Shown: one piece after another, positions 31,843 through 40,513 of the stretch
Numbering within the stretch: the first letter of the stretch is position 1
Layout of the letters: every line of letters begins with the position of its first letter
Assembly (NCBI GenBank): GCA_046347155.1
Contig: JAXMGT010000002.1
Location: 992,001-1,056,000, forward strand
Direction of reading: 5' to 3'
Origin: RPQJ01 sp046347155
GTDB lineage: Bacteria > Pseudomonadota > Gammaproteobacteria > Steroidobacterales > Steroidobacteraceae
DNA length: 64,000 bases
Translations under genes and position numbers: made by a program
Notes under the pieces: model-generated
What the model was told of the DNA's origin: nothing
The model's input: only the letters and a program-made list of their open reading frames with translations
Databases searched by the model: none

Positions 31843-32493
31843 TCAGTCGCTGCCGCCCGGTGCGGGCGGGGCGGTGAACACGACGGTGCGGTTCGCGTCG
31901 TACCAACCGAGCGCGTCGCGCACGGCGCCGACCACGGCGCGGGAGGTGACCGTGGCCCCGGTGTACTGGTCGAAATCGCCGCCGTCGCGACGCACGCCCC
32001 ACCGGCCGACCGGCGGGTCGCCGAGCGCGCGATCGACGAACCGTGCGAGCCAGTCCGAATGCCCGGGCTCGATGCCGTCACCGACGCCGGGCGTCTCGTG
32101 GTGGGCGACCACCCGCACGCCGATCAGGCGCCCGTCGGGCCGCACGGCGACCAGCAGTCGCATCGATCCACCGTAGCCCCCGGGCGCGATCACCTCGATC
32201 AGCGCGGCGACCGGCCGTCCGCCGAGTCGTGCGCGATAGACGGGCATCGGGCGGTCGGTGCCGAGCCGCTCCGGGTCGCGCACCTCGATCACGTCGTCGA
32301 GCACGTCGTTGTCGAACCGGGTCGCGCCGAGCACGGACGCGAGTCGCGCGACCCGCGCGGCGTGCTCGTGTGCGGCGATCCGCGGTGCGGCCCAGTGGTG
32401 CACGAGCAGGGCGATCGCGACCGCCGCGAGTGCGAGGCCCGCGGCGAGCACGGCCCGGCCGCGGACGGGCCGTCGGTCAGCGTCGGTCGCCAT
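31843..32493 (-). CDS. rnfG: Rnf complex subunit G (FMN-binding)
   Basis: Periplasmic-facing flavoprotein subunit of 216 residues with one N-terminal membrane helix (about 15-35). The covalent FMN site is TGATVTS (in DQYTGATVTSRAVV, about residues 177-190), matching the family SGATxTS motif with threonine as flavin acceptor. HHETPGVGDGIEP and GHSDWLARF are further family stretches. Its start overlaps the end of rnfD by 17 bases. Confidence 0.92.
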   Translation of the reverse strand: MATDADRRPVRGRAVLAAGLALAAVAIALLVHHWAAPRIAAHEHAARVARLASVLGATRFDNDVLDDVIEVRDPERLGTDRPMPVYRARLGGRPVAALIEVIAPGGYGGSMRLLVAVRPDGRLIGVRVVAHHETPGVGDGIEPGHSDWLARFVDRALGDPPVGRWGVRRDGGDFDQYTGATVTSRAVVGAVRDALGWYDANRTVVFTAPPAPGGSD

Positions 32494-33511
32494 GGATCCT
32501 CGGGATCGTCCAGCGGTCGATCAGCGGCGCCGCGAGGTTCATCGTGAGCACCGCGAACGCGACGCCGTCCGGGTAGCTGCCCCAGTGGCGGATCGCCCAG
32601 GTCAGGAACCCGATGCCGGCGCCGTACACGAGGCGGCCGCGGTCGCTCGCGGCCGCGGTCACGGGGTCCGTCGCGATGAAGAACGCGCCGAGCATCGCGG
32701 CGCCGGAACAGCATTCGAACAACGGGCCCGGGTACGTGCCGGGATCGAGACCGTGCATCACGGCGGCCGGCAGCGCGAGGCCCGCGAGCATCGCGGCCGG
32801 GATGTGCCAGCGCACGATGCCGCGCACGAGCAGGAAGGCACCGCCGGCGAGTGCGGCGAGGTTCACCCACTGCGAGCCGGCGCCGGCCAGCGGGCCGAAC
32901 GCGGCGCCCGCGGTGATCTCTTCCATCGTGTAGCGCTGCGCAAGGCCGCTGCGCAGCGCGTCGAGCGTCGTCGCACCGGTCCAGGCGTCGAAGCGGGCCG
33001 GGGACGCGGTGCCGGAGAACGCGGCCCAGGCCTGGCCGGCGAGCGCGGACCACGCGCCGCCGGCGTCGACGGGGACCGGCCACCGGCTCATCGCGAGCGG
33101 GAACGACACGAGCATCGCCGCGTAGCCGACCATCGCCGGGTTGAACGGGTTGTGGCCGAGCCCGCCGTACGCGTGCTTGCCGATGAGCACCGCGATCGCG
33201 GTGCCGGCGGCCGTGAGCCACCACGGTGCGAAGGGCGTGACCGACAGCGCGACGAGCGCGGCCGTGACGAGCACGCTGCCGTCGCGCAGCGCCGGGGCCG
33301 CGTCGCGCCGCCGCAGCCGCATCGCGAGCGCCTCGCAACCGAGCGCGGTCGGCACGGCGACCGCGAGCTGCAGCAGCAGGCCCGGGCCGTACAGCGCGAC
33401 CTGCACGGCCGCGACGGGCACGAGCGCGGCGAGCACCTGCATCATCACGCGCGGCACGCTGTAGCCGCCGAACACGTGCGGTGCGCCCGCGACCCGGAAT
33501 CGCACGTTCAC
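32477..33511 (-). CDS. rnfD: Rnf complex subunit D
   Basis: Integral membrane subunit with about ten helices, 344 residues, homologous to NqrB. The flavin site is TGATTLDAL, and GHNPFNPAMVGYA together with YPDGVAFAVLTMN are hallmark stretches. The GTG at 33511 is chosen because it overlaps the rnfC stop by GTGA and starts just before RFRVAGAPHVFGG, the family N-terminus. Electrons from RnfC probably pass through this subunit and RnfG while ions cross the membrane. Confidence 0.93.
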   Translation of the reverse strand: MNVRFRVAGAPHVFGGYSVPRVMMQVLAALVPVAAVQVALYGPGLLLQLAVAVPTALGCEALAMRLRRRDAAPALRDGSVLVTAALVALSVTPFAPWWLTAAGTAIAVLIGKHAYGGLGHNPFNPAMVGYAAMLVSFPLAMSRWPVPVDAGGAWSALAGQAWAAFSGTASPARFDAWTGATTLDALRSGLAQRYTMEEITAGAAFGPLAGAGSQWVNLAALAGGAFLLVRGIVRWHIPAAMLAGLALPAAVMHGLDPGTYPGPLFECCSGAAMLGAFFIATDPVTAAASDRGRLVYGAGIGFLTWAIRHWGSYPDGVAFAVLTMNLAAPLIDRWTIPRIHGDRR

Positions 33512-34944
33512 GGGGACCGTCCCCGCGCCTGGGCGCGCGCTGCCTCGAACGCGCTGCGCTCGGCCTCCGACGTGGCCGAGAGCCTCGCGAGGTGGCCGGC
33601 GTAGCGCTCGCGCAGGTGGTCGGCCAGCCCGCGCGCCGCCCCGGCGTCGCGTGCCGCGGCGCGCGCGACCCTGAACCGCTCGGTGAGCGGGATCGCGCTC
33701 GGGCACACGTAGTCGCAGCAGCCGCACTCGATGCAGTCCGCGAGCCCGTGGCGTTCGACGAACGCCGGATCGCCGGCCGCGAGGCCGGCGAGCAGCTGCT
33801 GCGGCAGCAGGCCGGGCGGGCAGACGGTCGCGCAGTCGCCGCAGCGGATGCAGGGCCGCTCGGGCCCGCGCTCGGGCAGGTCGGCCCGGCTCGCGACGAG
33901 TGCGCAGTTGAGCGCGAGCGTGACCGGCACGGCGTCGGTCGCGAGCGCCCGTCCGGTCATCGAGCCGCCGGCGATCAGTCGCACCGGCTCGCCGACGTAG
34001 CCGCCGCACAGCCGGACCAGGTCCGCGATCGGCGTGCCGAGGCGGGCCTCGACGTTGGCCGGACGCGCGACCCCGCCGCCGGTGACCGTCACGATGCGGG
34101 AGCGCACCGGCCGGCCGCACGCGGCGGCCGCGACCGCGGCGGCGGTGGCGACGTTGTGGCACAGCACGCCCGCCGACGGCGGCCGGCGCCCGCGCGGCAC
34201 CTCGGTGCCGAGCGCGGCCTCGATCAGCGTGCGCTCGGCGCCGGCGGGGTAGCGCGCCGGCAGCGTCACGATCGCGATCCGCTCGTCCGGCGACGCCGCG
34301 AGTGCGGCCTCGAGCGCGGCACGCGCCTCGGGCTTGTCGTCGAGCAGCGCGATCGTGCAGCGCCCGGCCTCGAATGCCCGCATCAGCAGCCGTGCGCCGC
34401 CGAGCACCTCGCCGGCCCGCGCGCGCAGCAGCGCGTCGTCGCAGCAGATCCACGGCTCGCACTCGGCCGCGTTCAGGAGCAGGTGCCGCGCCGCGAGCCC
34501 GCGCGCCTCCTCGAGCTTGGCCGCGGTCGGGAACGCCGCGCCCCCGTGCCCGGCCACGCCCGCGGCACGCAGTGCGTCGACGAGTGCGGCGGGTGCGAGC
34601 TCCGACACGTCGAGCGGGGCGATCGGCGCGTGGGGTTCGTCGCTGCCGTCGTTCTCGATCACGAGGCACGGGCCCTCGCCGCCGGGCGTGGGCCGCGTCT
34701 CGAGCGCGACCACGCGGCCGGCGACCGGTGCGTGCAGCGCGGTCGCGCGCGGGTCGTCGGCGACGGCGACCGGCGTGCCGACGCGGACCCGGTCACCCGG
34801 ACGCACGACGGGCACGGCCGCGTGGCCGCTGCCCTGATCGAGCGCGAGCACCGCGACCGCCGGCGGCGGCGCGACGAGGATCGGCACGGCGGCCGGCGCC
34901 TTGTTCGGCGCGAGCACGAGTCCGGCTGCGGTGGGCGCGGCCAC
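33508..34944 (-). CDS. rnfC: Rnf complex subunit C
   Basis: Peripheral NADH- and FMN-binding subunit of about 478 residues. Visible parts are the glycine-rich GHGGAAFPTAAKL NADH/FMN motif, NAAECEPWICCDD, and two [4Fe-4S] sites, CIRCGDCATVCP and CIECGCCDYVCP. E. coli RsxC has a long repeat-rich C-terminal tail; this protein stops about 75 residues after the clusters. The GTG at 34944 gives a family-like N-terminus (GLVLAPNKAPA); an upstream non-ATG start overlapping rnfB cannot be excluded. Confidence 0.93.
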   Translation of the reverse strand: MAAPTAAGLVLAPNKAPAAVPILVAPPPAVAVLALDQGSGHAAVPVVRPGDRVRVGTPVAVADDPRATALHAPVAGRVVALETRPTPGGEGPCLVIENDGSDEPHAPIAPLDVSELAPAALVDALRAAGVAGHGGAAFPTAAKLEEARGLAARHLLLNAAECEPWICCDDALLRARAGEVLGGARLLMRAFEAGRCTIALLDDKPEARAALEAALAASPDERIAIVTLPARYPAGAERTLIEAALGTEVPRGRRPPSAGVLCHNVATAAAVAAAACGRPVRSRIVTVTGGGVARPANVEARLGTPIADLVRLCGGYVGEPVRLIAGGSMTGRALATDAVPVTLALNCALVASRADLPERGPERPCIRCGDCATVCPPGLLPQQLLAGLAAGDPAFVERHGLADCIECGCCDYVCPSAIPLTERFRVARAAARDAGAARGLADHLRERYAGHLARLSATSEAERSAFEAARAQARGRSP

Positions 34945-34952
34945 GTCGACGC

Positions 34953-35486
34953 TCAGGCGTCCGCCGGCGGCAGGTCGGCGCGGGCCGGCACCATAGCGAT
35001 GCAGTCGACCGGGCAGGGGGGCAGGCAGAGTTCGCAGCCGGTGCACAGCGCCGCGATCACCGTGTGCATCCGCTTTTTCGCACCGACGATCGCGTCGACC
35101 GGGCAGGCCGGCAGGCAGCGCGCGCAGCCGATGCAGCGTTCCTCGTCGATCACTGCGACGTACGGGGCGCGCACCTCGCCGTAGGCGCGGTCGACGGGCC
35201 CGGCCTCGCGACCGAGCAGCCCGGCGAGCGCGCGCGCGGTGTCGTCGCCGCCGGGCGGGCACTGGTCCGGGCCGGCCTCGCCGCGCGCCATCGCCTCCGC
35301 GTACGGGCGACAGCCCGGGTAGGTGCAGCGGCCGCACTGCGTCTGGGGCAGCACGGCGTCGAGGCGTGCGGCGAGTGAGTCGATGTCGCCCGGCAGCCGG
35401 TCGATCCGTCGCAGCAGCGCGGTGCCGAGCGCGCCGGCGAGCCCGCCGGCCACGGACGCCACCGCGGCGAACTCGATCACGCTCAT
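34953..35486 (-). CDS. rnfB: Rnf complex subunit B (ferredoxin-like)
   Basis: Iron-sulfur subunit of 177 residues. An N-terminal membrane helix (about 5-25) is followed by the CGRCTYPGC cluster motif and its distant cysteine (DQCPPGG), then two ferredoxin-type [4Fe-4S] motifs, CIGCARCLPACP and CTGCELCLPPCP. The ATG overlaps rnfA by ATGA. It passes electrons between ferredoxin or other carriers and the membrane subunits. Confidence 0.95.
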   Translation of the reverse strand: MSVIEFAAVASVAGGLAGALGTALLRRIDRLPGDIDSLAARLDAVLPQTQCGRCTYPGCRPYAEAMARGEAGPDQCPPGGDDTARALAGLLGREAGPVDRAYGEVRAPYVAVIDEERCIGCARCLPACPVDAIVGAKKRMHTVIAALCTGCELCLPPCPVDCIAMVPARADLPPADA

Positions 35487-36055
35487 CGGGCGGCCCAGCC
35501 GCCGACACCGGCGAGCGCGAGTGCGACGAGGCCCGCGGTCAGGAACGCGAGCGGCAGGCCGCGGAAACCGACCGGCACGTCGGCCGCGGCGAGGCGCACC
35601 TGCAGGCCCGCGACGCAGACCGGGGCCACGGCGTAGATCGCGGCGGCCGCCGTCACGACGCCGAGCGCGTCGAGCGGCGTGCGGCCCTGGACGAGCGGCA
35701 GCACGGCGAGCCCGAAAAGCGCGCCGTTCAGCGCCGCGACGGGCAGGAAGAGCCCGAGCCGCGCGCGAAGCAGCGGCCGGCGCAGGCGCAGCCAGCCGTC
35801 CAGGGCGAGCGCCAGCGCGACCTCGAGCAGCACGATCGGCAGTGCGGGCGAGCCCGGCAGCCTCGGGACCGTCGCGACGGCCGCGAGTGCCAGGGGCAGC
35901 GACAGGCTCGTGAGCAGCGCCGTGGCGAGCGACAGCGCGACAGTCGTGTCGAACCGGCCGGCCAGCCCGACCAGCGGGCAGGCCCGGGGCACCCCGGTCA
36001 GCAGGTGGGCGTTGACGAGACTCGCACCGAGGGCCAGCAGGAGCAGGTCCGTCAT
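35483..36055 (-). CDS. rnfA: Rnf complex subunit A, one cluster cysteine missing
   Basis: Membrane subunit of 190 residues with six helices. The family start MTDLLLLALGASLVN, ADVPVGFRGLPLAFLTAGL near the end, and the first conserved cysteine (Cys26 in RACPLVG) are present. The second one, normally in TTNCAVLG, is replaced: LGLFLPVAALNGALFG has Asn110-Gly111 at that place. In RnfA/RnfE and NqrD/NqrE these cysteines hold an intramembrane [2Fe-2S] centre. It heads the rnf operon, 10 bases after metG, so it may be read from the metG promoter. Confidence 0.9.
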   Translation of the reverse strand: MTDLLLLALGASLVNAHLLTGVPRACPLVGLAGRFDTTVALSLATALLTSLSLPLALAAVATVPRLPGSPALPIVLLEVALALALDGWLRLRRPLLRARLGLFLPVAALNGALFGLAVLPLVQGRTPLDALGVVTAAAAIYAVAPVCVAGLQVRLAAADVPVGFRGLPLAFLTAGLVALALAGVGGWAAR

Positions 36056-36065
36056 GGCGGGCCCG

Positions 36066-38207
36066 CTACTTCACCTTCATCCCGGGCTGGGCGCCGCTGT
36101 CCGGCGAGAGCAGGAAGATCTCGGCGCCGCCGGGGCCGGCCGCGAGCACCATTCCTTCCGAGACGCCGAAGCGCATCTTGCGCGGCTCGAGGTTCGCGAC
36201 CACGACCGTGAGGCGACCGACGAGCGCCTCGGGCGCGTAGGCCTGCCGGATCCCGGCGAACACCTGGCGACGCTCGCCGCCGAGGTCCACCGTGAGCCGG
36301 AGCAGCTTGTCCGCGCCCTCGACCAGGTCGGCGGACTCGATGCGCGCGATCCGCAGGTCCACCTTCGCGAAGTCGTCGATGCCGACGTTCGGCAGCTTCG
36401 ACGAGCCGTCGGCGTGCGTGCCCGCGTGCACGGCGGCCGCGGCGATCGAGGCGCCGGGCTTCGCGGCGGGCGGGGCGACCGGCCTGGACGCGGCCTGGGC
36501 GCCGGCCTTCGTTGCGCCGGGCGCGGCGGCCGCCGTCGTGCCGGTGGCCGGCGAGGCCTTGAGGTCCTCGGACGAGGCGAGGACGAGCGCCTTGGTCGCG
36601 GCGGCGTCCACCCGGGTCGCGAGCGGTTCGTAGGCGCCGATCTCGACGCCGAGCAGCGGCTGGGCGCGGTCGTCCCATCGCTGGTCACCGAGCATCAGGA
36701 ACTTCTCGGCGCCGGCCGCGAGCCGCGGCAGGATGGGCTTCAGGTAGATCGCGAGCACGCGGAACAGGTTGATCCCCTGCGTGCAGACGCCCTGGACGTC
36801 GGCGGCCTGCGCCGGGTCCTTGGCCATCAGCCACGGCTTGCGCTGGTCGATGTAGAGGTTCGCGCGGTCGGCCAGCGCCATGATCTCGCGCACCGCGGCC
36901 GCGTAGTCCCGGCCCTCGTAGGCGTCGCCGATCCGCTCGCCCGCGGCGACGAACTCCTCGTACAGCGCGGGCTCCGGCAGCGCGCCGGCGAGCCGGCCCG
37001 CGGAGCCGCGCGCGATGAACCCGGCGCAGCGGCTCGCGATGTTCACGAGCTTGCCGACGATGTCGCCGTTCACCTTCGTGACGAAGTCGTCGAGGTTGAG
37101 GTCCAGGTCGTCGACGCCCGGGCCGAGCCGCGAGGCGAAGAAGTAGCGCAGGTACTCGCCCGGCAGGTGGTCGAGCCAGGCGCGCGCGGTGATGAACGTG
37201 CCGCGCGACTTCGACATCTTCTGGCCGTTGACCGTGAGGAATCCGTGCGCGTACACGGCGGTCGGCGCGCGCATCCCGGCGCCATGCAGCACCGCGGGCC
37301 AGAACAGCGTGTGGAAGTACACGATGTCCTTGCCGATGAAGTGGTAGACCTCGGCGTCGCTGCCCGGTTTCCAATAGCGGTCGAAGTCGAGCCCGGTGCG
37401 GCGGCAGTAGTGCAGGAAGCTGCCGAGGTAGCCGATCGGCGCGTCGAGCCAGACGTAGAAGTACTTGCCGGGCTCGCCCGGGATCTCGAAGCCGAAGTAC
37501 GGCTCGTCGCGCGAGATGTCCCAGTCGCGCAAGCCCGCGCCGAACCACTCGCCGAGCTTGGCCTCGACCGCGGGCTGCAGCCGGCCGCCGCCGGTCCATT
37601 CGCGCAGGAATGCCTCGAAGTCGCCGAGCCTGAAGAACAGGTGTTCCGAATCGCGCTGCACCGGCGTGGTGCCGCTCACCACCGACACCGGGTCCTTCAG
37701 GTCGGCCGGCGTGTAGGTGGCGCCGCAGACCTCGCAGCTGTCGCCGTACTGGTCGGCGGCGCCGCAGCGCGGGCAGGTGCCGCGCACGTAGCGGTCGGGC
37801 AGGAACATCTTCGCCTGCTCGTCGTAGGCCTGCCGGATCGTCTCGCGGCGGATGTGCCCGGCGTCGCGGAGCCTGAGGTAGATCGAGTTCGTGACCTCGC
37901 GGTTCTCGTCCGAGTGCGTCGTGTGGAAGTTGTCGAACGAGATGTCGAAGTCGGCGAAGTCGCGCCGCTGCACGGCCGCGTAGCGGGCGATCAGCTGTTC
38001 GGGCGGGATGCCCTCCTGCCGCGCCTTCAGCATCGTTGGCGTGCCGTGCGCGTCGCTCGCGCAGATGTAGCGGCAGTCGTGGCCGCGCAGGCGCTGGTAG
38101 CGCACCCACAGGTCCGTGTAGACGTACTCGACGACGTGGCCGAGGTGGGGCGCGCCGTTCGCGTAGGGCAGTGCGCTCGTGACGAGGAGGGTGCGGGGCT
38201 GGCTCAT
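36066..38207 (-). CDS. metG: Methionyl-tRNA synthetase
   Basis: Class I aminoacyl-tRNA synthetase of 713 residues. HLGH (about residues 21-24) is the HIGH motif, KMSKSRG the second signature. CPRCG and CEVCG supply the zinc-binding cysteines of the connective peptide. An Ala/Pro-rich linker (about 550-600) precedes a C-terminal tRNA-binding domain (DFAKVDLRIARIESADLV onwards) of the Trbp111 type, which promotes dimer formation. The start at MSQPRTLLVTSALPYANG is the natural one. Confidence 0.97.
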   Translation of the reverse strand: MSQPRTLLVTSALPYANGAPHLGHVVEYVYTDLWVRYQRLRGHDCRYICASDAHGTPTMLKARQEGIPPEQLIARYAAVQRRDFADFDISFDNFHTTHSDENREVTNSIYLRLRDAGHIRRETIRQAYDEQAKMFLPDRYVRGTCPRCGAADQYGDSCEVCGATYTPADLKDPVSVVSGTTPVQRDSEHLFFRLGDFEAFLREWTGGGRLQPAVEAKLGEWFGAGLRDWDISRDEPYFGFEIPGEPGKYFYVWLDAPIGYLGSFLHYCRRTGLDFDRYWKPGSDAEVYHFIGKDIVYFHTLFWPAVLHGAGMRAPTAVYAHGFLTVNGQKMSKSRGTFITARAWLDHLPGEYLRYFFASRLGPGVDDLDLNLDDFVTKVNGDIVGKLVNIASRCAGFIARGSAGRLAGALPEPALYEEFVAAGERIGDAYEGRDYAAAVREIMALADRANLYIDQRKPWLMAKDPAQAADVQGVCTQGINLFRVLAIYLKPILPRLAAGAEKFLMLGDQRWDDRAQPLLGVEIGAYEPLATRVDAAATKALVLASSEDLKASPATGTTAAAAPGATKAGAQAASRPVAPPAAKPGASIAAAAVHAGTHADGSSKLPNVGIDDFAKVDLRIARIESADLVEGADKLLRLTVDLGGERRQVFAGIRQAYAPEALVGRLTVVVANLEPRKMRFGVSEGMVLAAGPGGAEIFLLSPDSGAQPGMKVK

Positions 38208-38236
38208 GGGTCCGGGCAGGGTCGGCGGGACGGGCG

Positions 38237-38242
38237 ATTATG
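38237..38242 (-). promoter_or_regulatory. Putative -10 box for metG
   Basis: On the minus strand the sequence is CATAAT (5 of 6 to TATAAT), about 30 bases before the metG ATG. No convincing -35 hexamer is found at the usual distance. Confidence 0.35.
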
Positions 38243-38308
38243 CCACGCGCGGGCCACCCGACGCCCCGCGGCGGCCGCCGGACGGCGGGGCCCGGTCCAG
38301 GGCGGCGC

Positions 38309-39409
38309 TCAGCCGGCGTCCCGGAACTGCTCGAAGCGTTGCTTGTTGATGGCCTTTTCGAAGGCCGCGCGGCCGCTGATGATGCCCTTGTCGAGCAGTT
38401 CCTGGATCGCGCTGTCCATCGTGCGCATCCCGAACTGGGCGCCGCTCTGCATCGTGTTCTCGAGCTGGTCGAGTTTGCCCTGGCGGATCAGGTTCGAGAC
38501 CGCAGGCGTGTTGACCAGGATCTCGAGCGCGGCGACGCGGCCGCGCTTGTCGGCGCGCGGGATCAGCTGCTGGGACACGACGCCGCGGAGCGACGTCGAG
38601 AGCATCGTCCGCACGTGGCCCTGCTTGTCGGCCGGGAACGCGTTCACGATGCGGTCGACGGTCGCCGCGGCGCCGTTCGTGTGCAGCGTGCCCATCACGA
38701 GGATGCCCATCTCGGCCGCGGTGACCGCGATCGACATCGTCTCGAGGTCGCGCAATTCGCCCACCAGGATCACGTCCGGGTCCTCGCGCAGGGCCGAGTG
38801 CAGCGCGTCGGCGAAGCCCGGGCTGTGCACGCCCACCTCGCGCTGGCTCACGAGGCAGTTGCGCCGGGGATGCACGAACTCGATCGGGTCCTCGATCGTC
38901 AGGATGTGTCCCTTGATGCGCGCATTGATGTCGTCGATCATCGCCGCGAGCGTCGTGGACTTGCCGGAGCCGGTCTTCCCGGTCACGAGGATGAGCCCGT
39001 TGTTGGTGCGGCAGAGGCTGCGCACGGCCTCGGGCATGTTGAGCTGGTCGAGCGTCAGTGCCTTCGAGGGGATTGCCCGGAACACGGCGCCGAGCCCGCC
39101 GATGTGCCTGAACACGTTGACGCGGAACCGCGACACGCCCGGGATCGCGTAGGCGAAGTCGGCGCCGTCCATCTCCTCGAGGCGCTGCGCCGCCCGGCGC
39201 GTGATGATGTCGGCGAGCAGGTCCCGGACGAACTCGCGGCCGAGCGGTTCCTCGCGCAGCGGCTGCAGTTCGCCGTAGAGGCGGATGCGGGGCGGGTCGC
39301 CGGCGACGAAGTGCAGGTCCGAGCCGTTCTTCGAGAGCACCTCGCGCAGGAACTCGTCGATCCGGTTGGCCGGTGCCGGCTCGGCGGGCGGTGGGGTGGG
39401 CGCGTTCAT
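38309..39409 (-). CDS. Type IV pilus retraction ATPase, PilT/PilU-like (second copy)
   Basis: A hexameric secretion-type ATPase of 366 residues thought to power pilus retraction. Walker A is GKTGSGKST, the acidic box is EDPIEFVHP, Walker B is DVILVGELRD, and the histidine box is MGTLHTNGAA. NPRIR-like N-terminal sequence (DPPRIRLYGELQPL) is typical. The ATG overlaps the stop of the upstream PilT gene by ATGA. Which of the two is functionally PilT and which PilU cannot be settled by inspection. Confidence 0.92.
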   Translation of the reverse strand: MNAPTPPPAEPAPANRIDEFLREVLSKNGSDLHFVAGDPPRIRLYGELQPLREEPLGREFVRDLLADIITRRAAQRLEEMDGADFAYAIPGVSRFRVNVFRHIGGLGAVFRAIPSKALTLDQLNMPEAVRSLCRTNNGLILVTGKTGSGKSTTLAAMIDDINARIKGHILTIEDPIEFVHPRRNCLVSQREVGVHSPGFADALHSALREDPDVILVGELRDLETMSIAVTAAEMGILVMGTLHTNGAAATVDRIVNAFPADKQGHVRTMLSTSLRGVVSQQLIPRADKRGRVAALEILVNTPAVSNLIRQGKLDQLENTMQSGAQFGMRTMDSAIQELLDKGIISGRAAFEKAINKQRFEQFRDAG

Positions 39410-40506
39410 CCGATCCCCTGCGTGACGTCGGCCTTCAGCACCTGCGTGCCGTCCGGGATGTAGCGCGTGAAGAGCTTCTTGTCCTGCGCGTAACCGAAGG
39501 CGTCCTCCGGGTCGATCTCGCGCGCCTGCACCGCGGCGAGCAGCGCCTGGTCCAGCGTCTGCATCCCCGAATCCTTGCCGGTCTGCAGCTGCGACGGGAT
39601 CATGTGCGACTGGTCCGTCATGATCAGCTTGCCGATCGCGCGGTTCATCACCATGACCTCGCAGATCGCCCGTCGGCCGCGCAGGTCGGGCGTGCGAACC
39701 AGCACCTGGGTCACGACGCCGATCAGTCCCTGCGACAGGAAGCTCTTCGTCTGCTCGCGCTCCTCGGGCGGGAGCGCGTCCACCATGCGGTCGATCGTCT
39801 TCACGGCGCTCGTCGTGTGCAGCGTGCCGAGCACCAGGTGCCCGGTCTCGGCGGCCGTCATCGCCCAGCGCACGGTGTCGGCGTCGCGGAGCTCGCCGAC
39901 CAGGATCACGTCGGGGTCCTCGCGCATCGCGGCGCGGACGCCTTCGCCGAACGTCGGCAGGTGCGTGTGCAGCTCGCGCTGGATCACCTGTGACATCTTG
40001 CTCCGGTGCACGAACTCGATCGGGTCCTCGAGGCTGACGATGTTCAGCCGTCGGGTCCGGTTCAGCAGGTCGATCATCGCCGCGAGCGTCGTCGACTTGC
40101 CCGTGCCGGTCGAGCCGGTCACGAGCACCATGCCCTGGTGATAGTCGCAGAACTTCGCGACGACCGGCGGCAGGTTGAGCGACTCGATCGCGGGTACGTC
40201 GCTCGGGATCGCCCGGAACACCGCGCCGACGCCGGTGTCCTTCCGGAACACGTTGACCCGGAAGCGGGCGCCGTCGGCCGAGACGTACGAGAAATCGACG
40301 TCGTGGCCCTTCGAGAAGGTTTCCTTCTGGGCGTTCGAGAGGATCTCGGTGACGTAGCCCTCGAGCTCGGCTTCGCCGAGGTCGCGGAACTTGATCGGCA
40401 TCAGGTCGCCCTGCATCCGCAGCATCGGCGGGACGCCGACGGCGAGGTGCACGTCGGAGCACCCCTGGGATGCGCCGAGCTTCAGGAACGAGTCGATGCG
40501 CGCCAT
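39406..40506 (-). CDS. pilT: Type IV pilus twitching motility ATPase PilT
   Basis: A PilT-family ATPase of 366 residues and paralogue of the following gene. Walker A is GSTGTGKST, the acidic box EDPIEFVHR, Walker B DVILVGELRD and the histidine box LGTLHTTSA. The N-terminal PAS-like domain starts MARIDSFLKLGASQGCSDVHL. The C-terminal tail (KKLFTRYIPDGTQVLKADV) is longer than in classical PilT. It stands 7 bases after the HEAT-kinase gene, so all three genes are probably one operon. Confidence 0.92.
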   Translation of the reverse strand: MARIDSFLKLGASQGCSDVHLAVGVPPMLRMQGDLMPIKFRDLGEAELEGYVTEILSNAQKETFSKGHDVDFSYVSADGARFRVNVFRKDTGVGAVFRAIPSDVPAIESLNLPPVVAKFCDYHQGMVLVTGSTGTGKSTTLAAMIDLLNRTRRLNIVSLEDPIEFVHRSKMSQVIQRELHTHLPTFGEGVRAAMREDPDVILVGELRDADTVRWAMTAAETGHLVLGTLHTTSAVKTIDRMVDALPPEEREQTKSFLSQGLIGVVTQVLVRTPDLRGRRAICEVMVMNRAIGKLIMTDQSHMIPSQLQTGKDSGMQTLDQALLAAVQAREIDPEDAFGYAQDKKLFTRYIPDGTQVLKADVTQGIG

Positions 40507-40513
40507 GGCGGCC

